Positions 25,948-36,083 of a DNA stretch of 64,000 nucleotides are shown one piece after another. The stretch is from a virus. The notes beneath the pieces were generated by a model. It was not told the DNA's origin. It ran no database searches and saw only the letters and a list, made by a program, of their open reading frames with translations. Numbering within the stretch: the stretch's first letter is position 1; every line of letters starts with the position of its first letter. A program made the position numbers and the translations under genes. The stretch spans positions 124,001 to 188,000 of IMG/VR virus record IMGVR_UViG_3300025096_000004. One strand, given 5' to 3'.

Positions 25948-26922
25948 ATGAAAAGTGTAAATGATATAATTCGTAAATACGCAAATTGCCAAGGCGGCGA
26001 TCTCTTTTTTGGTGATCCATATATGCGCCACCCTCAGATATCTTTTTTGGCGTTTATTCAAGAAATGAACCAAACATTTTCTTTATCTTATGACCAAGAA
26101 GAGGTATATGGGAGAAACGACCCCATTACATCATATAGAAACACCAAGAGAACCCTATCGCTAAGCTGGATCATACCATCAGTTGATCTTTATGATGCCA
26201 AGTTGAACCACGCGAAGACAAGGCACCTAATGCGCTTACTTTACCCAAGATATGAAAACTTGGTAGATCAAAAAATGAGTCAAGATGAATGGTTGAAAGC
26301 AATGCATCCTCGATATTATCTGGAAAAACAAGTGTCCGCCGCAGTTCAGAGACAATTGAAACCTAAAACTGCCGACCCCCGCCCCGATACTGTCTTTAAG
26401 TTTTTTCATTACATGGAAGCGGATGGTCATCATCTGATGATGGGCGCCGAGCCACGCCTCCGCTCAGGCTCTGGAGAGTACGGCAGCGGCCACTACACCG
26501 ATGCCGAAAAGATTTTCGCCCAAAGACGAGAAAATGAGAACAACCAAAACGAGGATGGCAGCGAGTGGAACCCCGAGCCCTTGGCTCAAAATATGTCAAT
26601 TGATAGAGGAATAAAACATACCCAGACCATGATCGAGAACCCGATAGTGCTGATAAGATATTCAAATTTGATATCCGATGGTTTGGGCCTGCCCTTAATG
26701 GGCTATTTAGACGGTCTCTCAATAAAGCCATTACTGGATGAGGGCCACTTTACCGAGTGCCAAGGTGAGGTTCTAAATCCGATAACCAAGAAAAAAGTCA
26801 TGATGTCCGCAGGCACCTACCCAAGGGTATATACTATTTCGTGCAATTTTAATGTAATTCATACAGAAGCTCTTGGATATGATGCACTGGGTGTCCCAAT
26901 GAGTGACATATTTTTCATTTGA
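25948..26922 (+). CDS. Baseplate tube-cap-like protein, paralogue 1 (gp48/gp54 position)
   Basis: 324 residues. The block ISFLAFIQEMNQTFSLSYDQ, then EEVYGRNDPITSYRNTKRTL, recurs in the next gene as the SAMFYAFVNDFDESF / YYGKTDAIVGFKNTKRTI region, so the two are paralogues. The C terminus (YPRVYTISCNFNVIHTEALG) is shared too. In T4 the homologous pair gp48 and gp54 follows gp29 and joins the baseplate to the tube; size, pairing and position fit. Residues about 180-215 are Asn/Glu-rich. The assignment leans on order and pairing more than on motif identity. Confidence 0.6.
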   Translation: MKSVNDIIRKYANCQGGDLFFGDPYMRHPQISFLAFIQEMNQTFSLSYDQEEVYGRNDPITSYRNTKRTLSLSWIIPSVDLYDAKLNHAKTRHLMRLLYPRYENLVDQKMSQDEWLKAMHPRYYLEKQVSAAVQRQLKPKTADPRPDTVFKFFHYMEADGHHLMMGAEPRLRSGSGEYGSGHYTDAEKIFAQRRENENNQNEDGSEWNPEPLAQNMSIDRGIKHTQTMIENPIVLIRYSNLISDGLGLPLMGYLDGLSIKPLLDEGHFTECQGEVLNPITKKKVMMSAGTYPRVYTISCNFNVIHTEALGYDALGVPMSDIFFI

Positions 26923-26950
26923 AGACTAATTATCTCCGGAGGGCCTATTG

Positions 26951-27787
26951 ATGTCATCTATTTACACCATGCACAAATATTCGCTTAATGAATATGCAAA
27001 GCAGACCAATGCATATTTGTCTTTTTTTGCTATGCACCCCAACAAAGGCCGGGCATTCAAGATGGCAAGTATTCAAGGCTCCACCGCCGATCTCGATGCC
27101 AAATACCTGCCGAAGGCCGGCAAAGAACCAAGACAATCTGCTATGTTTTATGCATTTGTTAATGACTTTGACGAATCTTTTGCTTCTTCGTGGGATGCAC
27201 AGCAATATTACGGCAAAACAGACGCCATTGTTGGATTCAAAAACACCAAAAGAACTATTTCTTTGTCTTGGAAAACACCAGCGGCTGATTTGGATGCAGC
27301 TAAGGATGTTTACAAAAATTTGAACTCCTTGGCAACGATGCTTTATCCGACTTATTTGGGAGTGAATGCTATTGCCGAGGCGGCGCCAAATCCACACAAA
27401 AAAGACACCAATGACTGGAACGATCTGGTCGAGTCAGTGAAAACAATATATAGGGCACCCGCGTCCAGACCCTTGGCCAAGCCTCCGATTATTGGAGTCT
27501 CGTGGGGGAACCTGATTGCAAATAGAGATCCTAATTACGACGCAGCCCCAACCTTCGCCCCAATGGGCGCCATGCCGTCTCATTCGCCAGATGCTCCCAA
27601 TCCGACCTATTATTTAACTGAAGCTAGGGCTTTAATTTGTCATGTGGAAAATTTCGCTCTGGCCCCCGCTGTGGAGAATGGATATTTCTCTGATGCTGGC
27701 AAGCTATACCCAAGAATTTGGAATTGTTCGATCAATTTAACCGTCCAACATACCCATGCATTGGGCCGCCAAGCTCGAAGCTGGTAA
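26951..27787 (+). CDS. Baseplate tube-cap-like protein, paralogue 2 (gp48/gp54 position)
   Basis: 278 residues, paralogue of the preceding gene: FxxFVNDFDESF, YYGKTDAIVGFKNTKRTISL, MLYPTYL in the middle and YPRIWNCSINLTVQHTHALG at the end. I chose ATG 26951, eight bases after GGAGG, over the in-frame TTG at 26948. It should sit at the tube-baseplate junction with its sister protein if the gp48/gp54 analogy holds. It is followed 12 bases later by the gp53-like gene. Confidence 0.6.
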   Translation: MSSIYTMHKYSLNEYAKQTNAYLSFFAMHPNKGRAFKMASIQGSTADLDAKYLPKAGKEPRQSAMFYAFVNDFDESFASSWDAQQYYGKTDAIVGFKNTKRTISLSWKTPAADLDAAKDVYKNLNSLATMLYPTYLGVNAIAEAAPNPHKKDTNDWNDLVESVKTIYRAPASRPLAKPPIIGVSWGNLIANRDPNYDAAPTFAPMGAMPSHSPDAPNPTYYLTEARALICHVENFALAPAVENGYFSDAGKLYPRIWNCSINLTVQHTHALGRQARSW

Positions 27788-27799
27788 AAGGAGAAGAAA

Positions 27800-28138
27800 A
27801 TGTCAAGATATAGAAAAAGAACACTTGGATACAATATCCATCAGATGTACACTGAACACTTTAAGGCTCGAGATGTGTTCTCGATTGATCATTATGCAAC
27901 GCCGAAACTTATCTTTCCATCGGACAACCAATCAAAGCTAATATCATTTATGACTCATATATGGTCTTCTAGGGATAAATATTATCAACTGGCCCAGAGG
28001 TATTATAATGATTCTAAGCTGTGGTGGATCATAGCTCAATACAATCAAGCTCCAACCGAGCAGCATCTTGTGGAGGGTCAGGCCATTAAGATACCTTTCC
28101 CTCTTTCTGCTGTATATAGCTATATAGGACAAGAGTAA
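27800..28138 (+). CDS. Baseplate wedge protein, gp53-like with LysM-type domain
   Basis: 112 residues (T4 gp53, 196). The C-terminal half, SSRDKYYQLAQRYYNDSKLW then WIIAQYNQAP and IKIPFP, is the LysM-like fold seen in gp53 (D-x-Y-x-x-L-A-x-x-Y-Y-x-D-x-x-L-W-W). The N-terminal half carries aromatic and basic residues that could contact other wedge proteins. SD AAGGAG is present. The stop overlaps the next start (TAATG). Confidence 0.75.
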   Translation: MSRYRKRTLGYNIHQMYTEHFKARDVFSIDHYATPKLIFPSDNQSKLISFMTHIWSSRDKYYQLAQRYYNDSKLWWIIAQYNQAPTEQHLVEGQAIKIPFPLSAVYSYIGQE

Positions 28139-31100
28139 TGCCAGCCCCGACCGCATCCCAGCTTCAGGACGAAAAGTATCGCAACAAAAGATATTCCTAT
28201 GACAAGCCCTCGCTTGTATTAGAGATGATTTGGAGTAAATTGTATTGGGACTCCAATGGCAAGAATGGCACCGACTTCGCGTGGAAGAATAAATTCACAG
28301 TCCAGCGCAATGAGTTGCTTTGTTATGCCGCCGCAATCAATGCTTTCTTGGACCCCGGCGAGAACCATTTTGAAGAAGCCAATGCTGATCTTTTGCGAGA
28401 TATAAAGGATTCCAAAAGTGGTATGAACAGCACCGAACACTTTTTCACGAACCCAACTGAAGGTTATTTTCTTAAGGGCGGATATTGGCCCGGCTGGGCG
28501 AGTCAATATACAGCGAACCCCGCCTCCGCCGGAGATATTATACCTTACAATGAGTGGAAGAAAGCGCTGAGTGACTCAGACACTGCTGCTCAAACCGTCG
28601 CTCTCAATAAGTCCACAGATGGGTGGATTGACGGTGCAAATGAGATTCACTTGAAGAGCCACCATTGGGCTTGGCAAGTTCATCTCCCATGGCAGCAAGC
28701 TTTGAAGGCCAAAATCGACCAACTTATGCAACCTTGGCTCGACGAAGATAAACCGCCAGAATGGGTACTTCCCGCCGATGACTGGCGATATGCCAAAGCG
28801 CTATCAATTATTTTAGATGCAGGTATGCCATCGAGGGCAGAAAGGTCAAGCGGCTACGGTTACAAGGGTGGAATGCAATATCCACTGTTTTTATATTATC
28901 AGAGAACAGATGGAAAAGGCGGATACCAACCTTGTTGGGGTTATATTCATTGGTGTTCCGAAGTTCCGGCAGAGCCCACCAATGTTTTTGCCGACTCTCC
29001 ATGGATGTCTGGAGACTCTTGGCTAGCCAAAAAGTGGGTTCCTTTTTGGAAGGCAATCCAAAATTCTAAGATAGCTGATGATTTGAATGTTCCGTCAAGA
29101 GAAAAGTTTGTCAAGATGGTCACTAAGAAGATCAAAGAGGTTATACAAAAAATTAAACATGCAGATCATGGTAGATCTTGTGTTAACATCAACGAAATGG
29201 ATGAGACGATTGATTGGCCTCGACAAAGTGGCTTCACCGCCCCCGACTGGATCTTTGAAACCAATTCCGCATGGAACCACTTCAGCCCATTGAACGACGT
29301 GAAGAATTTAAGGGACACAATAGACTCCACAGAGGTGGTGGAACAACTCCAGAAGGCCGGCAAGCCCCCGTACTCCGCCGGGATAAACCCTTGCAACTCC
29401 TTTTGGGGAAGCCCCCACAAGGCGATGTCGTATTGGGCAAATAAAAAATCAACATTCCCCTCTCAAGGTAAAGGACCCACTTGCATCCGAGGTGCGCCAA
29501 CGGTCTGGCACTTCGATAAAGTTGAAGAGTCTGCAAAGGCTACCACTTTACAGTGGAACTGGTCAATCTACTGGGATATTTTTAAGCCCATGGCTGCTGA
29601 TTATTCCACAGTCTCTTCATCGCCGGGAAACAAGGCCTACATGTCTGGCATCTCGGAGGGCTGGTGGGACCCCGCCTCTGGCGGCTTCTTGGTTTTTAAC
29701 TTTCTGAAAGGACTCCAAGGCACAAATGTGGAAAGAGATTATAAGCTTTGGGATCTGATCCACCCCGGCGATTTCGGCGGCGACAATGACACCGATGGTT
29801 TTGACGAGTCTTGGATACCGGAAACCGACGATGTCCGGGGACGAATGTGTGTAAAGATGACGTCCGACGATGTGAAAAAAATGCTCAATGAATGGTTTGA
29901 AAAGAACCCTGATACAACTTTGTATGGATTGGACAAGGATGGAAATACCAAGGCCATTCAAAAAGGCTTTACTTATAATCTCACCCTCGCCAATGCAGTC
30001 TACCGCAAGTGGGGTGAACATTGGGAGGATAACAAAGATCAATGGAAGAACGAATTTTGGAAACCACAACCATTGGATCGTGATATAGATGATCAACGTG
30101 TGGACTTAAACGATGCAACGAATTACGGCGGTGCTGTAGATGAGGCTTATTTTCAAGGGCTGGTCGAGTTTCATAAAAACCTCGATGCATATTACCAAAA
30201 GGCACAAAATTTCAATCCTGATCCAGACATCAACCCCAATGCCGACAAGGTCCAACACCATGCCATGTCTTGGGGTTTCGCCAGAGGCTTTGGTACTTCG
30301 TATAACAATGACGCGAGATATAAACGAATAATGCAAAAAGGGGAAACATATGAAAACGCCTTGCACTCTTTTGATTGGGACGATGAAGATGAGCGGGCTG
30401 AATTTAAACAATATATAGAAGATTTATTTGTTGATCATTGTGCCCTCGCCATCGCCGCCCATTATGCAGGTCATGCTCGGATGGAAGAAGCGGAAGCATT
30501 TTTGATTCAAATTTTAAAAAAAGAAACTGAAGATCCAAAAAAGCTCTCAAAAACAGATCTTTTAGAGGCCGAAGGCGATGCCAAGAAAGATTTACTGAAT
30601 AACAATATCACCAGCGCCAGCCCAACCAAAGGTTCCGGAGCCCTTACAGACGAGGAAATTGAAAAAAGACAGAAATTTTTTAAACAATGCGCTCTTTTGT
30701 TAAATTTGGAACAGTTTGTTCAAGCCCATCGATTTAGAGTAAATGCTGCCATCGCCGACAAGACCTCCGGCATCCATAGTAACGGAAAAGGTCCGTATAA
30801 TGGAAGATTTTGGATGCTCGAAGACGGCGGCGGCGGCCAAGCCTCGTCCGTTCCAGACCAATCTTCAATGGTCAATAAGTTATTCATTAGAGAGGATTTA
30901 TATGCTTTTATGAATATTCCGCAAGCTGTTGTTGCCCTTATGACACCAAAATTGAGATTATATCAGGTATACAGCAAGGCAATTCAAATCGATGGCAAAC
31001 CCGGAGATACTTTAATCGAAACTGAGTTTGAATTTCCGCAAGAAGGTCTCGGCCTTACCGAGACCGACAATGCAGCAAACCGCATTAAACAGATGTGGTC

Positions 31101-33501
31101 AACCGAGTTTGATAAAGGCAGTGGCGCCGGCATTAAAAGTTTTTCGTGGATTTATGAAGGGACCAGTCCAGCAACGGCACGGAATGATATTTCTTGTGAT
31201 TTATCGCTCCATTTTCAATCTTTTAATGATTTTTTTAAATCGAGGGTAAACTCTATTAATGGTCGTTATTATAAGTTTGTTGATTTGGTTCTTTATCCCC
31301 AACATCGCACCAGCGACCGCCGCAGAGATTATGACCAAGGTGCAAAACAAGAATATGACCCTTCGGATTATAGAATAAGGGTGGATGTTGGTTGGAACGT
31401 TCCTCCTGAGTCACTTAGGGGAGAGATTAATCGAATTGCGAGACTAAGCCAAGTCGATTTGTGGTCGACTACAACAGACGACGCCGGCACGGTTATAGAC
31501 TATTATGATCAATTGAGATTGATTATTAATAATAGCAACAAGTCTTTTTATCTAAACATGGTTGACCACAAGATGGACATTAAAGATACTGGTGCGGTTC
31601 AAATAGACATTAACTATAGGGCGTATGTTGAGACTGCTTTAAAATCAACCCGCTTTAATGCTCTCTTAGATGAAGAAACTTATATAATGAAGCGCAATCA
31701 AAAACAGCAACTTATAAATGCTAAAAAGAAAAAGTGTACCAGACAAGACTTTATGATACTCCGAAGAGAAATAGATAGGCAAAATGAGTTAATTACAAAA
31801 AATGCACACCAATCTATCATGAAGAGACTCATTAAAAGAAATAAAATATATTTTGTTGATGTTGAAGAGACAGACAAACTAGAATTTGAACGAAGGGGGT
31901 ATTTTCCAAATAGACCTAAATATGTGAATTATGACAAAAAACAAGCGCAGTCCGGCATGGCAGTGATGACGCCCGATACCCAAACGCGCCTTAAAAAACA
32001 TGCCAAGAGCAGCAATATTCGCACCTCAAGCTATCACCTTCTAAGAGACAAGTGGATAGACGAAAATGTCTCTAGAAATGTTCGCGTGAATTATTTTTTC
32101 ATGGGCGATTTGATATATACAATTCTTGATGTCATTAACGGCATTCAACCAGATTTGGAAAAAACCAAAATATTGTTGGGAAGTTTTGAGTATATTGATT
32201 TTGACGGAAGATCAAGGCTTGCAAATATAGCAGATATCCCCGTGTCCTGCGATTATTTCTTCGAATGGTATACTCAACATGTTGTGAAAACGAAGAGACA
32301 ATCATTTCCCGTTGCTTATTTCATTCGTACCTTGTGTAATCATTTTATAACTGAGTTGTTGTCTGATAAGTGTAGAAACAAGGCCCAAGTTTTGAAAATA
32401 TCTTTCAAAACAGGTACTTTTATGTCTGCACCACACAAAGATAGAGATCCATTTGAACACATGGTAACCACATCAGATACAACCGCAAAGAGATCTAATG
32501 GATTGGAAAGGCTTTTGGTTCAGGTGGGAAAATATTATGATGGCACCTACACCTCGGCCACCCTCCCCTTGACTCATTATGACCGATCACCGGGAGCGAA
32601 TATTACTCAAAACTTTTTTCATTATATGATGGTGTACCCAGTTGTTTCTCCTGCGATCAACCACCCCGGCACGGGTGATGAACTGCAAGACAGGAAGCGC
32701 GGCGTCCACCACATACATATCGGCGCACGGACAGGTGTTATCAAAAAAGTTAGTTTCGACAGAACAGATATCCAGTACATCCGAGAGTCTCGTTTTTTAA
32801 ATCAGGGTGAAGATGGTCTGCTTCAACTTGGGGCGGTCTATAAGGCGACGATTGATATGGTGGGGAACACTCTTTGGTTCCCGGGAATGGAGCTATACGT
32901 CAATCCTCTTGGCGTAGGTGGATTGGAGCTTGGTTTTCCAAATGATTCTTCTTCCGCTGCTAACAAGCTGGGCCTTGGAGGTTATCACATTATAACAAGA
33001 ATTAAATCTACAATAGCCCCGGGTGTGTTCAACACACAGGTGGAGGCTCAATTTCACTATTCCGGCGATAAATCTGTTGACAAGCAGCGCCTCGGATTTA
33101 TAAAAGCCGATGATAAGACATCAATTGTTGATGTCAAGGGCGAAATATCTGACCAATGTGAGAGTATTTTGACCCAATTACAAAAAAGCACAGCCCATCT
33201 TGGCGGCAAGCTGTCTCGTATTGATGAAGAGACTAGTTATTCAACCGGAAAAGACCTCGAAGAGCAAAATATGGATAAAATGACAGAGAATGCAAACAAA
33301 ACTATTCCGAATGTTCCAAGTAAATATGGCGTGGCCCCTAAAATCGAGTCCAAAGCGCCACGGACTCCGGATAACAAGCGCAATAACCCCGGCGGCTCCG
33401 GCGGCCATCGAAAGCCCGATACGCCTGCCAACCCGATTCGACCAAACCCGTCTCCCCCGGTCAGCAATGTCACCTATGGGCCAAATACAAAGAAGCGCTG
33501 A
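28138..33501 (+). CDS. Giant baseplate/tail structural protein
   Basis: 1,787 residues, the largest gene here. Residues 1-560 are unusually rich in Trp, Asp and Asn. Residues about 860-1,030 are helical and charged. The last 300 residues include GLLQLGAVYKATIDMVGNTL, WFPGMELYVNPLGVGG, and LGLGGYHIITRIKSTIAPG, a pattern I associate with large virion proteins near the baseplate hub of marine phages. The extreme C terminus is Pro/Gly/Asn-rich and disordered (NPGGSGGHRKPDTPANPIRP). No catalytic motif is recognised. Its coupling to the gp53-like gene suggests a baseplate role. Confidence 0.7.
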   Translation: MPAPTASQLQDEKYRNKRYSYDKPSLVLEMIWSKLYWDSNGKNGTDFAWKNKFTVQRNELLCYAAAINAFLDPGENHFEEANADLLRDIKDSKSGMNSTEHFFTNPTEGYFLKGGYWPGWASQYTANPASAGDIIPYNEWKKALSDSDTAAQTVALNKSTDGWIDGANEIHLKSHHWAWQVHLPWQQALKAKIDQLMQPWLDEDKPPEWVLPADDWRYAKALSIILDAGMPSRAERSSGYGYKGGMQYPLFLYYQRTDGKGGYQPCWGYIHWCSEVPAEPTNVFADSPWMSGDSWLAKKWVPFWKAIQNSKIADDLNVPSREKFVKMVTKKIKEVIQKIKHADHGRSCVNINEMDETIDWPRQSGFTAPDWIFETNSAWNHFSPLNDVKNLRDTIDSTEVVEQLQKAGKPPYSAGINPCNSFWGSPHKAMSYWANKKSTFPSQGKGPTCIRGAPTVWHFDKVEESAKATTLQWNWSIYWDIFKPMAADYSTVSSSPGNKAYMSGISEGWWDPASGGFLVFNFLKGLQGTNVERDYKLWDLIHPGDFGGDNDTDGFDESWIPETDDVRGRMCVKMTSDDVKKMLNEWFEKNPDTTLYGLDKDGNTKAIQKGFTYNLTLANAVYRKWGEHWEDNKDQWKNEFWKPQPLDRDIDDQRVDLNDATNYGGAVDEAYFQGLVEFHKNLDAYYQKAQNFNPDPDINPNADKVQHHAMSWGFARGFGTSYNNDARYKRIMQKGETYENALHSFDWDDEDERAEFKQYIEDLFVDHCALAIAAHYAGHARMEEAEAFLIQILKKETEDPKKLSKTDLLEAEGDAKKDLLNNNITSASPTKGSGALTDEEIEKRQKFFKQCALLLNLEQFVQAHRFRVNAAIADKTSGIHSNGKGPYNGRFWMLEDGGGGQASSVPDQSSMVNKLFIREDLYAFMNIPQAVVALMTPKLRLYQVYSKAIQIDGKPGDTLIETEFEFPQEGLGLTETDNAANRIKQMWSTEFDKGSGAGIKSFSWIYEGTSPATARNDISCDLSLHFQSFNDFFKSRVNSINGRYYKFVDLVLYPQHRTSDRRRDYDQGAKQEYDPSDYRIRVDVGWNVPPESLRGEINRIARLSQVDLWSTTTDDAGTVIDYYDQLRLIINNSNKSFYLNMVDHKMDIKDTGAVQIDINYRAYVETALKSTRFNALLDEETYIMKRNQKQQLINAKKKKCTRQDFMILRREIDRQNELITKNAHQSIMKRLIKRNKIYFVDVEETDKLEFERRGYFPNRPKYVNYDKKQAQSGMAVMTPDTQTRLKKHAKSSNIRTSSYHLLRDKWIDENVSRNVRVNYFFMGDLIYTILDVINGIQPDLEKTKILLGSFEYIDFDGRSRLANIADIPVSCDYFFEWYTQHVVKTKRQSFPVAYFIRTLCNHFITELLSDKCRNKAQVLKISFKTGTFMSAPHKDRDPFEHMVTTSDTTAKRSNGLERLLVQVGKYYDGTYTSATLPLTHYDRSPGANITQNFFHYMMVYPVVSPAINHPGTGDELQDRKRGVHHIHIGARTGVIKKVSFDRTDIQYIRESRFLNQGEDGLLQLGAVYKATIDMVGNTLWFPGMELYVNPLGVGGLELGFPNDSSSAANKLGLGGYHIITRIKSTIAPGVFNTQVEAQFHYSGDKSVDKQRLGFIKADDKTSIVDVKGEISDQCESILTQLQKSTAHLGGKLSRIDEETSYSTGKDLEEQNMDKMTENANKTIPNVPSKYGVAPKIESKAPRTPDNKRNNPGGSGGHRKPDTPANPIRPNPSPPVSNVTYGPNTKKR

Positions 33502-33546
33502 TTTTCAAAAAAAATATGACTGAAAAAATAAAGGAGAAGCTTGATT

Positions 33547-34839
33547 ATGGCAAAATATAACGCCAATAACGATATGGATTCACTATCTGAATTGACCATT
33601 GAACGCGCTCGATATCAACTTGAGGCGTGGGGACCAACAGTGCCCGAGCAAATCGTTGATTTTAATTTTGCAGAGCGCAATCGCTATGGAAGAATAAATC
33701 AAGACAGAAACGCCATTATTCCTAGGCCAGAGTTCTTGCAAACAATTAGCTTTTCAGTCCCAGATCAGACAACATCAGTAATGATGAATTTTGTTGCCAC
33801 TGCCTTTAATGAGATGAGAGACAGAATGACAAAGGCCTGTCGCCTCGGAATCATTACAGGTGATCATCCATTTCTTCATTCGCTTGAAATTTCCCGTGCA
33901 TATATTTCACCCATCAAGCTTTATCGAGGCTATATGAACTATATTCTTTCTCGATATAACAATGAGTATCTTCCTAGTATTGAATCTCATACCCCGGTTA
34001 TAAATTTTGATGATTATTGGAAAAATATAATTAACTTTTGTAAGATGATTGGGTCTCAAAATCCAATTACATTTACCGGTTGGCACCGAAGCAAACATTC
34101 TTCTATATTTACAAGTGGGTTGGCAATAGATATAGCCGGATTGCCCATTGATGATGATAAGCCAAAATTTGACATGTTTATAAGCGCCGCCGAGTGGGGA
34201 TATTATTCCAACGTGGCAAAATATCATGGTTTTTCGATATCACACAATGCTCCGTGGCTGTTGGTTGCTGATTTACAATCTCCTGCAATGCTACAATATA
34301 TGCATGCCGAAGGTCTTTCCAATGAGAATCATTTGTTTGCCGCCCAATACCAACTTGCTATCGATTTTGAACTAGAGTTGTTGAAAAACGTTCTTATAGA
34401 CGGGTACAACACTTATGTTGCCGCCCGGCCATATTATAAAAAGCCTTTTATATGCCCAGAGTATAATTTGGTAAATAAAATAAAGTTTAGAGAATCTACT
34501 AGTGCCCAAGCAGTTGCGGCGAGAATCCCCAATTTAATTTTTTATGTGTTTTATACACAAATAAGAAATATTGAGGAAGACCTGCCACTAGCGCCGGCCG
34601 ATCTAGCTAGAGTGATTTCAAAACTTAAATATTTTTATAATTCCCTTGGCCCAGAGGAAGCAATGAGGTATCTCAATGAACAGTATCGCTCTTTATATAA
34701 GTTCAAGCCCGGAACTACATATCAACACGCTAAGAGAACGAAATTAAGAAAGGAAATCATAGAAGCTGAAAATGCAGCAGAAGAAAGAGCCTCCCCGCTT
34801 TCAGTTTTGCTTCCTGATCCAACTAAAGGAAGTTATTAA
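33547..34839 (+). CDS. Large virion-type protein of unknown function
   Basis: 430 residues from ATG 33547 (AGGAG ten bases upstream); an in-frame TTG at 33541 would add two residues. No family recognised. The protein is rich in Tyr, Phe and Asn, with regular helical segments, and ends with a charged helix (KLRKEIIEAENAAEE) and SVLLPDPTKGSY. It is the last gene before the early promoter at 34846 and so closes the virion module; a baseplate or tail component is likely. Confidence 0.65.
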   Translation: MAKYNANNDMDSLSELTIERARYQLEAWGPTVPEQIVDFNFAERNRYGRINQDRNAIIPRPEFLQTISFSVPDQTTSVMMNFVATAFNEMRDRMTKACRLGIITGDHPFLHSLEISRAYISPIKLYRGYMNYILSRYNNEYLPSIESHTPVINFDDYWKNIINFCKMIGSQNPITFTGWHRSKHSSIFTSGLAIDIAGLPIDDDKPKFDMFISAAEWGYYSNVAKYHGFSISHNAPWLLVADLQSPAMLQYMHAEGLSNENHLFAAQYQLAIDFELELLKNVLIDGYNTYVAARPYYKKPFICPEYNLVNKIKFRESTSAQAVAARIPNLIFYVFYTQIRNIEEDLPLAPADLARVISKLKYFYNSLGPEEAMRYLNEQYRSLYKFKPGTTYQHAKRTKLRKEIIEAENAAEERASPLSVLLPDPTKGSY

Positions 34840-34845
34840 AAAAAC

Positions 34846-34874
34846 TTGACAAGTTCTCCAAGATATGTTATATT
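34846..34874 (+). promoter_or_regulatory. Sigma-70-type promoter, extended -10
   Basis: TTGACA, 17-base spacer, TGT-TATATT. Drives the polymerase gene at 34893. It is the first of ten promoters of this form and marks the switch from the virion to the replication module. Confidence 0.88.
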
Positions 34875-34892
34875 ATATAAAACGGAGAAACA

Positions 34893-36083
34893 ATGGCATT
34901 TCAAGTTATTGATGAAAAGGATGGATGTTATGGAATTTACACAAACGGAACCTTCGTATATGATCGGGTTCCTAATGCTTTGCGCGGGACTTGGGATTGG
35001 TCTCATCATCTCGTTGGTCACGATATTGACTATGCACATATCTGGAGCGGCGGTAAAGCGCTTGCTAAGGCTTGCCCCGAACACTTACAAAACCGACTCG
35101 AGTCACACGAAAAAAAAATCAAAGCCCAAATCAAATCACATTTGAATGCGAAGATAGATATATCGGAGATATGTTTGTTTGACATGGTGCCGGAACAACA
35201 ATTGAAGGCATATCTTGAAACTAAGAGCTTGATATGTCAATATATTTTTGAAGAGATCGAAAAACCAAAGAATTATTCTTTTCTGTCTCAGACGCATGAG
35301 ACATGCAGAGAAATAGCAAAACAGAATCTTAAAATAGATTGGGAATTGGCCAGACATCTCGCCGTCAAAGACCCCAAAGCTCGTTCTATAGTGGAACGCT
35401 TTGATCCTGCGAGAACATTCATTAATTACAATGTGTTTGGGTCAATAACGGGTCGTTTGGCAACTCATCCTGATTCGTTTCCCATCATGAACCTTAAGGC
35501 AGAACACAAGGGGATTCTGCTTCCGAAGAACAATTGGTTCGTTGAGTTTGATTATAATGGTGCAGAGATACGAACATTGCTGTCATTGACCAAAAAGGAG
35601 CAACCTCATGAGGATATTCACGAGTTTCACATGAAGAACATATATCGCGATCTTACAACGAGAACTAAAGCTAAAGAGCGTTTCTTTGCTTGGCTCTACA
35701 ATTCCAATTCGGAGGACTATTTGACTGAACGTTACTATGACCGCCAGTCTATCCTAACCTCCTACTACCGGGGTGGGTGCGTGTATACACCCTTCGGGCG
35801 TGAGATCGAGACAGATGACTTTCATGCTCTCAATTATCTGCTTCAAAGTTCATCATCCGACAACTGCATGACTCAGGTTAACAAGATCCATCGATTTTTG
35901 AGAGACAAGCGATCAAATGTTGCTTTCGCGATTCACGACTCGGTTGTAATTGACCTTGCTCATGGCGATCGTAACCTTTTGCCTCAAATTAGAGAGATTT
36001 TTGAAGACACAACGCTTGGAAAGTTCAAAGTTGGGGTTAAAATAGGCCAAAACATGGGCGAATTAAAGGAGTTCTCATGGTAG
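34893..36083 (+). CDS. Short DNA polymerase, family A (Pol I-like)
   Basis: 396 residues, much shorter than Klenow (about 600). It retains a template-handling segment (FINYNVFGSITGRLATHPDS), motif A around D220 (EFDYNGAEIRTLLSL), a motif B-like TRTKAKERFFAWLYNS, VYTPFGREI, and motif C I-H348-D349-S-V. No 3'-5' proofreading or 5' nuclease domain is present; a separate 5' exonuclease is encoded at 42176. The N-terminal 150 residues are not recognised. It may fill gaps or process lagging strands, while DnaE at 51942 acts as replicase. Its last bases overlap the next start. Confidence 0.85.
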   Translation: MAFQVIDEKDGCYGIYTNGTFVYDRVPNALRGTWDWSHHLVGHDIDYAHIWSGGKALAKACPEHLQNRLESHEKKIKAQIKSHLNAKIDISEICLFDMVPEQQLKAYLETKSLICQYIFEEIEKPKNYSFLSQTHETCREIAKQNLKIDWELARHLAVKDPKARSIVERFDPARTFINYNVFGSITGRLATHPDSFPIMNLKAEHKGILLPKNNWFVEFDYNGAEIRTLLSLTKKEQPHEDIHEFHMKNIYRDLTTRTKAKERFFAWLYNSNSEDYLTERYYDRQSILTSYYRGGCVYTPFGREIETDDFHALNYLLQSSSSDNCMTQVNKIHRFLRDKRSNVAFAIHDSVVIDLAHGDRNLLPQIREIFEDTTLGKFKVGVKIGQNMGELKEFSW

